The position numbers were made by a program, and so were the translations under genes. Of a stretch of DNA of 39,572 bases, positions 34,528 through 39,572 are shown one piece after another (positions within the stretch are counted from its first letter, which is position 1; each line of letters starts with the position of its first letter). The notes beneath the pieces are model-generated. The model was not told where the DNA came from and did not search any database. It saw nothing but the letters and a program-made list of their open reading frames with translations. The DNA lies in contig JAQUMN010000035.1 of NCBI GenBank assembly GCA_028718125.1, positions 1 to 39,572 of the forward strand, given 5' to 3'. The DNA is from Kiritimatiellia bacterium (GTDB lineage Bacteria; Verrucomicrobiota; Kiritimatiellia; JAAZAB01).

Positions 34528-35712
34528 CTACAGGCCGAATTCCTGTTTTACCTCGGTGAACATCTTGAGGGCGAAATCCAGGTCCTTGCGCGTGTGGGCG
34601 GCGGATATCTGGACCCGGATGCGAGCCTGGCCCTTGGCCACCACGGGGTAGAAAAAGCCGATAACATAGACTCCCTTTTCCAGAAGCCGCGCGGCCATCT
34701 TTTGCGCCAGCACGGCATCGCCCAGCATAATTGGCACGATCGGATGCACGCCGGCTTTGATCTGGAAGCCGGCCGCCGCCAGGCCTTCCCGAAAATAACG
34801 GGTATTCTCCATGAGCTTGTCGCGCAGCTCCGTGGAGGCCGAAAGGATCTCCAGCGTCTTCAGCGAGGCGGCCACGATCATGGGCGCAACGGTGTTGGAA
34901 AACAGGTAGGGCCGCGAACGCTGGCGTAGAAGCGCGATAATATCCTTGCGTCCGCTAGTGTAGCCGCCGCTGGCGCCGCCCAGCGCCTTGCCCAACGTCC
35001 CGGTGATGATATCCACCCGGCCCATAACCTGCCGATATTCGTGGGTCCCGCGTCCCGTCGGCCCCAGGAACCCGACCGCATGCGAGTCGTCAATCATGAC
35101 CAGCGCGTCGTAGCGGTCAGCCAAGTTGCAAATTTCGTCAAGCCGGGCAATCGTACCGTCCATGGAAAACACGCCGTCCGTGGCGATTAGCCGGAACCGG
35201 GCGCTGCGGGCTTCATGGAGCCGCGCCTCGAGATCGGCCATGTCGGAGGTTTTATACCGCAGACGGTTGGCCTTGCACAGCCGGATGCCGTCAATGATGC
35301 TGGCGTGATTAAGCTCATCGCTGATGACTGCGTCCTGATCGTTCAGCAGGATCTCGAACAGACCGCCGTTGGCATCGAAACAGGAGGAATACAAAATTGT
35401 GTCATCCGTGCCCAGAAATTCAGAAAGCCGATGCTCCAGTTCCTTGTGGATGGCCTGCGTGCCGCAGATAAAACGGACGGAGGAAAGCCCGTAGCCCCAT
35501 CGGTCCAGGCTGGCCTTGGCCGCGGCAACCACCTCCGGGTGCGTGGCCAAGCCGAGATAGTTGTTGGCGCACATGTTCAGCACCTCGCGGCCGCCCTGAA
35601 CCATGACCCGCCCTCCCTGGGGACCGGCGAGAATCCGCTCCTCTTTGAACAGACCGCTCTCGCGGATCTGCGAGAGTTGCCCCGTCAAATGCTTCTGCAT
35701 CGCGCCCAACAT
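34528..35712 (-). CDS. kbl: Glycine C-acetyltransferase (2-amino-3-ketobutyrate CoA ligase)
   Basis: 394 residues from ATG 35712, with AAGGAG 6 bp upstream; the upstream ATG of a 399-residue frame is less likely. It is a fold-type I PLP enzyme: N-N-Y-L-G-L near 50, N-H-A-S with His136, D-D-S-H-A-V-G (208-214) and the PLP lysine Lys242 in G-T-L-G-K-A-L-G-G. It splits 2-amino-3-oxobutanoate with CoA into glycine and acetyl-CoA. It is downstream of tdh by 44 bp, the usual tdh-kbl operon in reversed order of reading. Close paralogs such as 8-amino-7-oxononanoate synthase are less likely given tdh. Confidence 0.95.
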   Translation of the reverse strand: MLGAMQKHLTGQLSQIRESGLFKEERILAGPQGGRVMVQGGREVLNMCANNYLGLATHPEVVAAAKASLDRWGYGLSSVRFICGTQAIHKELEHRLSEFLGTDDTILYSSCFDANGGLFEILLNDQDAVISDELNHASIIDGIRLCKANRLRYKTSDMADLEARLHEARSARFRLIATDGVFSMDGTIARLDEICNLADRYDALVMIDDSHAVGFLGPTGRGTHEYRQVMGRVDIITGTLGKALGGASGGYTSGRKDIIALLRQRSRPYLFSNTVAPMIVAASLKTLEILSASTELRDKLMENTRYFREGLAAAGFQIKAGVHPIVPIMLGDAVLAQKMAARLLEKGVYVIGFFYPVVAKGQARIRVQISAAHTRKDLDFALKMFTEVKQEFGL

Positions 35713-35756
35713 TGTTGCTCCTTCCATCCGATGTTATATCTTTTCCTGAGTTCCGT

Positions 35757-36785
35757 TTATCCTTCCCAATCCAGGATAACTTTCCCGGAATTACCCGAGC
35801 GCATGATATCAAATCCTTTTTGAAACTCGGTGTAATGAAACCGGTGGGTAATGACGGGCGCAATATTGAGCCCGCTCTGGATCATAGACGTCATCTTGTA
35901 CCATGTTTCGTACATTTCGCGCCCGTAAATGCCCTGGATCTGCAGCATGCTGAAAATAACCGTGTTCCAGTCAATGGGCGCATCGGGCGGTAAAAGTCCC
36001 AGCAGCGCCATTTTGCCGCCGTGGCACATGTTGGCGACCATTTCACGCAACGCTGCGGCGCTTCCCGACATCTCGAGCCCCACGTCAAAGCCTTCCTTCA
36101 TACCGAGCTTCTTTTGAGCCGCGGCTACATTCTCCGTGCGCACGTCCAAAGCGAGGGTTGCCCCCATCTTGCGCGCCAGATTAAGGCGGTAAGGATTGAC
36201 GTCGGTCACGACCACGTAACGCGCGCCGGCATGCTTGGCGATCGCCACGGCCATGATCCCGATCGGCCCGGCGCCGGTAATCAGCACGTCCTCGCCCAGG
36301 AGATCGAATGAAAGGGCGGTATGCACGGCATTGCCGAGCGGATCGAACACGGAAAGGATCTCCAGCGGAATTTTGGGATCGGCATACCAGACGTTGGTCA
36401 TGGGAATACAGAGATATTCCGCAAAGGCGCCGGTGCGGTTGACCCCCACCCCGCTGGTTTTCATGCAGAGGTGCCTGCGCCCGGCCAGGCAGTTGCGGCA
36501 GCGGCCGCAGACAATGTGCCCCTCGCCGCTGACAATGTCGCCCGGATGAAAGTCGGCCACGTTTGATCCTACTTTTTCAATCATGCCGACAAACTCATGG
36601 CCGATAACCATCGGCACCGGGATGGTTTTCTGGGACCAGGCATCCCAGTTGTAAATATGGACGTCCGTGCCGCAAATCGCTGTCTTTTTGATTTTGATCA
36701 GCACATCATTAATGCCGACCGTCGGAACCGGGACGTCATCAATCCACAAACCTTGTTCGGGCTTTTTTTTCACAATGGCTTTCAT
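35757..36785 (-). CDS. tdh: L-threonine 3-dehydrogenase
   Basis: 342 residues from ATG 36785, with GGGAG upstream; a frame extending to 36959 adds an unconserved 58 residues. A zinc-dependent medium-chain dehydrogenase: A-I-C-G-T-D-V-H with Cys38, G-H-E-F with His63/Glu64, and the structural-zinc cysteines 93, 96, 99 and 107. The NAD-binding G-A-G-P-I-G lies in the middle. The positions match E. coli Tdh exactly as I know it. It oxidises threonine to 2-amino-3-oxobutanoate, the substrate of Kbl just downstream. Confidence 0.95.
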   Translation of the reverse strand: MKAIVKKKPEQGLWIDDVPVPTVGINDVLIKIKKTAICGTDVHIYNWDAWSQKTIPVPMVIGHEFVGMIEKVGSNVADFHPGDIVSGEGHIVCGRCRNCLAGRRHLCMKTSGVGVNRTGAFAEYLCIPMTNVWYADPKIPLEILSVFDPLGNAVHTALSFDLLGEDVLITGAGPIGIMAVAIAKHAGARYVVVTDVNPYRLNLARKMGATLALDVRTENVAAAQKKLGMKEGFDVGLEMSGSAAALREMVANMCHGGKMALLGLLPPDAPIDWNTVIFSMLQIQGIYGREMYETWYKMTSMIQSGLNIAPVITHRFHYTEFQKGFDIMRSGNSGKVILDWEG

Positions 36786-36837
36786 GCTGGTATCTCCCGG
36801 TTGATCAAATAAATGTGCGCAGGTAAAATCACAGCAA

Positions 36838-36865
36838 ACGTTATCAGCTATATCCGGTTTGTCAA
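36838..36865 (-). promoter_or_regulatory. Promoter of tdh-kbl
   Basis: On the minus strand TTGACA (36865-36860) and TAACGT (36843-36838) are 16 bp apart, about 50 bp before the tdh start. A promoter for lipB in the same gap is not obvious. Confidence 0.5.
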
Positions 36866-36939
36866 TAAATCCTTCCGCCTCACAGCAATTCCTCGCCTCG
36901 CACCTTGACATAACAAAAATAGCGCTGTTTAATGCGCCC

Positions 36940-37647
36940 ATGACCGCCTGGGCCATCAAAATCGAAAAACCGCTCCCTTATGATGACGGGGTTCGCCTGC
37001 AGACTGCGCTGGTAAATGCGCGCATCGCCGAGACAATTCCCGACACGGTTCTGTTCCTCGAGCACACCTCCGTCATCACGCTCGGGGTGCGCGCCCAGGA
37101 TAGTCATGTTTTGTTGTCAAACGCCGACCTGCAGCGCCGGCACATTGATCTTTATCGCTCGTCACGCGGCGGGGATGCAACCTGGCACGGGCCCGGCCAG
37201 CTCGTGATGTATCCCGTTATCCGGCTGGGCGAGCAGGAGGCCGACGCGCATGGCTACCTGCACAACCTGGAAGAAATCGCCATCCGCACCGCCGGTGATT
37301 TCGGCATCGCGGCCTATCGCCGCCCGGGAATCACGGGCGCCTGGACCCAGGCCGGCAAGCTGGCGGCCATCGGCATCCGTCTCAAACGATGGGTGACATT
37401 TCACGGCATGAGTTTCAACGTCAAGCCAGACCTTTCCGGATTTGCTACCATTATCCCCTGCGGCCTGGTGGGCGAGGCCGTCACCTCGCTCGAAAAGCTC
37501 CTTGGCGCCGCCTGCCCCACCCTGGCGCAAGTTCGTGAGCGCATGGAGCGGCATTTCAGCTATGTCTGCCGGCGGGAATTGAAATGCGCCAGCCCCGCGG
37601 ATCGCCTGCCGGAGGAATTGGCAAAGATTCTGGGAAGCAACAGCTGA
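36940..37647 (+). CDS. lipB: Lipoyl(octanoyl) transferase LipB
   Basis: 235 residues from ATG 36940; the frame is open to a TTG at 36859, but the conserved protein begins at M-T-A-W-A-I-K. Hallmarks: [13 protein letters not shown] (about 76-88), Lys140 in [10 protein letters not shown], and the thioester-forming Cys174 in I-I-P-C-G-L. LipB moves octanoyl from acyl carrier protein to lipoyl domains such as that of GcvH. No strong ribosome-binding site is seen, so the start is less certain than the identity. It is divergent from tdh and convergent with oppF. Confidence 0.92.
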   Translation: MTAWAIKIEKPLPYDDGVRLQTALVNARIAETIPDTVLFLEHTSVITLGVRAQDSHVLLSNADLQRRHIDLYRSSRGGDATWHGPGQLVMYPVIRLGEQEADAHGYLHNLEEIAIRTAGDFGIAAYRRPGITGAWTQAGKLAAIGIRLKRWVTFHGMSFNVKPDLSGFATIIPCGLVGEAVTSLEKLLGAACPTLAQVRERMERHFSYVCRRELKCASPADRLPEELAKILGSNS

Positions 37648-37828
37648 CTTTGCTTGCGCTCGCGCCGGTGGCGTGGCGCGATCAGCACCCGCAGACCCGG
37701 CAATATGCAATCAAGTCGCTGAAAGCTTACGGAGTAGCAGCGCAAGGTTGCCCGCATGACATCAGCGCGCGCAGCAAAGTCGGTCAAACAGCGCAACCTG
37801 ATGCAAGGTCTAAAGAGGCTTTGCATGA
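37648..37828. other. Spacer between convergent lipB and oppF-like genes
   Basis: 181 bp. An out-of-phase ORF crosses it but overlaps lipB and lacks recognisable protein features. No clear terminator hairpin with a T-tract is seen. Confidence 0.4.
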
Positions 37829-38803
37829 TTATGGCGGCACAAATTTCCCGGCGAAATGACAGCGGCTCATGTGGCCCGGTCCGGCCGCGCGCTCGTCCGG
37901 CAGTTGCGCGCGGCACAGATCCCGGGCATAGGAACAGCGGGGGTGGAAGGGACAGCCGGCCAGCGCCAAGGCGCCCGTCGGCACCTCGCCTTTCACAATT
38001 TCGCGGCGCGCACCCGCGGCGCGCGCGCGCAATCCTTTTTCCACATCGGGCATGGCGCTAAGCAGGGCCTGCGTGTAAGGATGCGATGGCTGTGCAAACA
38101 GTGCGTCTACTCCCGCCGCTTCGACAATCGTTCCGGCATACATGACCAGCACCCGGTCGCACATATAGCGGACAACGGCCAGGTCATGGGCAACGAACAG
38201 ATATGCCAGACCCCGCGCCTGCTGGAGGTCTTTCATCAAGTTCAAGATTTGCGCCTGCACGGAAACATCCAGCGCCGAAACCGGCTCATCGGCCACGACA
38301 AAGACCGGATCCAATGCCAGCGCGCGGGCAATGCCGACGCGCTGGCGCTGGCCCCCGCTGAACTCGTGGGGATAACGCGCGGCATAATCGGGATCAAGCC
38401 CGACCGTCTGCAGCAGGTCCCGCACGCGCCGCTTGCGTTCCGCGCGATTGCCCAGCCGGTGTACGGCCAGGCATTCCTCGATGGCCGCGCCTATCGACAG
38501 GCGCGGATTGAGCGAGCCATACGGGTCCTGGAAAATCATTTGCGACCGGCGCCGGTAGTTAAAAAGGGCCCGGTGAACGAGCGTCAGCACATCCTGATCT
38601 TCAAATCGAATTTGCCCGGCCTGCACCGGCGCCAGGCGCAGGATGGCATTGCCCAGCGTGCTCTTGCCGCACCCGCTCTCGCCCACCAGGCCGACGCTTT
38701 CCCCGCGTTCGACGGCCAGCGAGACGCCGTTGACCGCGCGCACCTCATGACCGTGGCCCGCCTTGAACCGGACATGCAGATTATTTATTTCCAAAAGTGA
38801 CAT
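37829..38803 (-). CDS. oppF: Oligopeptide/dipeptide ABC transporter ATPase, OppF/DppF type
   Basis: 324 residues, the expected length. Walker [10 protein letters not shown] (about 40-48), Q-loop [11 protein letters not shown] typical of OppF/DppF, signature F-S-G-G-Q-R-Q-R, Walker B V-F-V-V-A-D-E-P and switch A-H-D-L. The C-terminal extension has the [14 protein letters not shown] cysteine cluster of the oligopeptide family. It powers import of peptides together with an OppD-type ATPase, two permeases and a binding protein. Its start overlaps the end of the oppD-like gene by 19 bp. The substrate could be peptides or other nickel- or sugar-type ligands handled by this family. Confidence 0.9.
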   Translation of the reverse strand: MSLLEINNLHVRFKAGHGHEVRAVNGVSLAVERGESVGLVGESGCGKSTLGNAILRLAPVQAGQIRFEDQDVLTLVHRALFNYRRRSQMIFQDPYGSLNPRLSIGAAIEECLAVHRLGNRAERKRRVRDLLQTVGLDPDYAARYPHEFSGGQRQRVGIARALALDPVFVVADEPVSALDVSVQAQILNLMKDLQQARGLAYLFVAHDLAVVRYMCDRVLVMYAGTIVEAAGVDALFAQPSHPYTQALLSAMPDVEKGLRARAAGARREIVKGEVPTGALALAGCPFHPRCSYARDLCRAQLPDERAAGPGHMSRCHFAGKFVPP

Positions 38804-39572
38804 CGCACCCGATGATCCTCTGTTATGGTTGTTTCAATCGGATCTTCCCGGCGACACAACGCCTGGGCCTTTGGACAGCGCGGGTGGAAGGGACATCCCG
38901 AGGGCAGTCGCGCCGGGTTGGGCACGGCGCCGGGAATCCCGGCCATGCGGTTTTTGCCGCCGCTTAAGCGCGGCACGGCGGCCATGAGTCCGCGGGTGTA
39001 AGGATGCGCGCTGTTACCCAGAATTTTCTCGACCGGCCCCCGTTCCACGATGCGTCCGGCATACATGACGTTGACCCGCCGCGCTACGCCGGCCACAAGG
39101 CCAAGGTTGTGGGTAATCAACAGCATGGCCATTCCCAATTCATCCTGCAAGCTGACCAGCAGGTCGAGAATTTGCGCCTGGATCGTGACGTCCAGGGCGG
39201 TGGTGGGCTCGTCGGCTACCAGCAGGCGGGGGCGGCAGGCCAGGGCCATGGCGATCATAATGCGCTGTTGCATACCACCGCTAAGCTCGTGGGGATACGC
39301 GTTCAGTCGGCGCTCGGGATCAGGCAAGCCGACGCGCTTCAGCAGACTAATTACTTCATCCCGGACGGCAATGTCCGGCCGGTGTAACTTGAGCGCCTCG
39401 GCAATTTGCCAGCCGACACGGAATACGGGATTAAGAGACGTGGCTGGTTCCTGGAAAATATAGGCGATTTCTGCGCCGCGCATCTGGCGTAACCGGGCCT
39501 GGTCAAAAGCCAGTACATCGCGGCCGGCAAACCGGATACTGCCGCCGGCAACATAACCGGGGGCGGCCACCA
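38785..39572 (-). CDS. oppD: Oligopeptide/dipeptide ABC transporter ATPase, OppD/DppD type (5' end outside window)
   Basis: Partial: about 262 residues are visible and the frame runs off the right edge. The N-terminus with Walker A is missing only because of the window limit. Seen are the Q-loop I-F-Q-E-P-A-T-S-L-N-P, the signature L-S-G-G-M-Q-Q-R, Walker B L-L-V-A-D-E-P-T-T-A-L-D, I-T-H-N-L-G, and C-terminal C-P-F-H-P-R-C with further cysteines. The Q-loop E-P and M-Q-Q-R forms are characteristic of OppD/DppD as opposed to OppF. It pairs with the overlapping oppF-like gene. Permease and binding-protein genes presumably lie further upstream, beyond the window. Confidence 0.9.
   Translation of the reverse strand, partial: VAAPGYVAGGSIRFAGRDVLAFDQARLRQMRGAEIAYIFQEPATSLNPVFRVGWQIAEALKLHRPDIAVRDEVISLLKRVGLPDPERRLNAYPHELSGGMQQRIMIAMALACRPRLLVADEPTTALDVTIQAQILDLLVSLQDELGMAMLLITHNLGLVAGVARRVNVMYAGRIVERGPVEKILGNSAHPYTRGLMAAVPRLSGGKNRMAGIPGAVPNPARLPSGCPFHPRCPKAQALCRREDPIETTITEDHRVRCHFWK

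Noticed and set aside
37584..37859. 91-codon plus-strand ORF after lipB
   Set aside because: It begins inside lipB in another frame and overlaps the end of the convergent oppF-like gene; no ribosome-binding site or protein features.

Overview
The window looks like a chromosomal segment of a saccharolytic bacterium, most likely of the PVC group (Lentisphaerota, Kiritimatiellota or Verrucomicrobiota). That placement is inferred from gene content: many unusual glycoside hydrolases under an AraC regulator, a very long exported multidomain protein, much insertion-sequence debris and an MEP-pathway ispG. No rRNA or other marker gene fixes the taxon. I saw no tRNA, rRNA or CRISPR array.

Layout. 1-2046: an uncharacterised plus-strand ORF and a transglutaminase-like ORF, separated by a minus-strand 3' remnant of a group II intron (end of the maturase plus domains V and VI). 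2047-16030: a minus-strand carbohydrate block. In transcription order it holds a GH106-like enzyme, a TIM-barrel hydrolase whose 3' end runs into an M55 D-aminopeptidase remnant, a 1335-residue exported protein (ThuA/GATase-like, HEAT repeats, glycosidase-like), an IS3-type remnant, an exported beta-helix-like protein and a second putative glycosidase. A divergent AraC regulator (16160-17026) probably controls at least the first gene. 17114-18523: a truncated IS4-type transposase, then an intact REP-type tyrosine transposase with matching inverted ends. 18537-21328: an SDR dehydrogenase, an SGNH-like protein and ispG.

21420-25311 holds the most interesting unit: a compact four-gene minus-strand operon of two D-Ala-D-Ala-ligase-like ATP-grasp enzymes, a small GNAT acetyltransferase and lysine 2,3-aminomutase. 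It has a recognisable promoter overlapped by inverted repeats. It may make a beta-lysine-containing conjugate. 25570-28595: an ornithine-cyclodeaminase-family enzyme, and divergently a YbaK-like deacylase and a CNT nucleoside transporter. 28831-30500: a membrane TPR-like protein and an AI-2E-family permease.

30737-33767: an amidohydrolase and a GH36 alpha-galactosidase-like enzyme, probably co-transcribed. 34029-37647: gcvH, the threonine-degradation pair tdh-kbl, and lipB. Together these would turn threonine into glycine and acetyl-CoA, and provide a lipoyl carrier protein and the enzyme that starts its lipoylation. 37829-39572: the oppF-like and truncated oppD-like ATPases of a peptide ABC importer that continues beyond the window.
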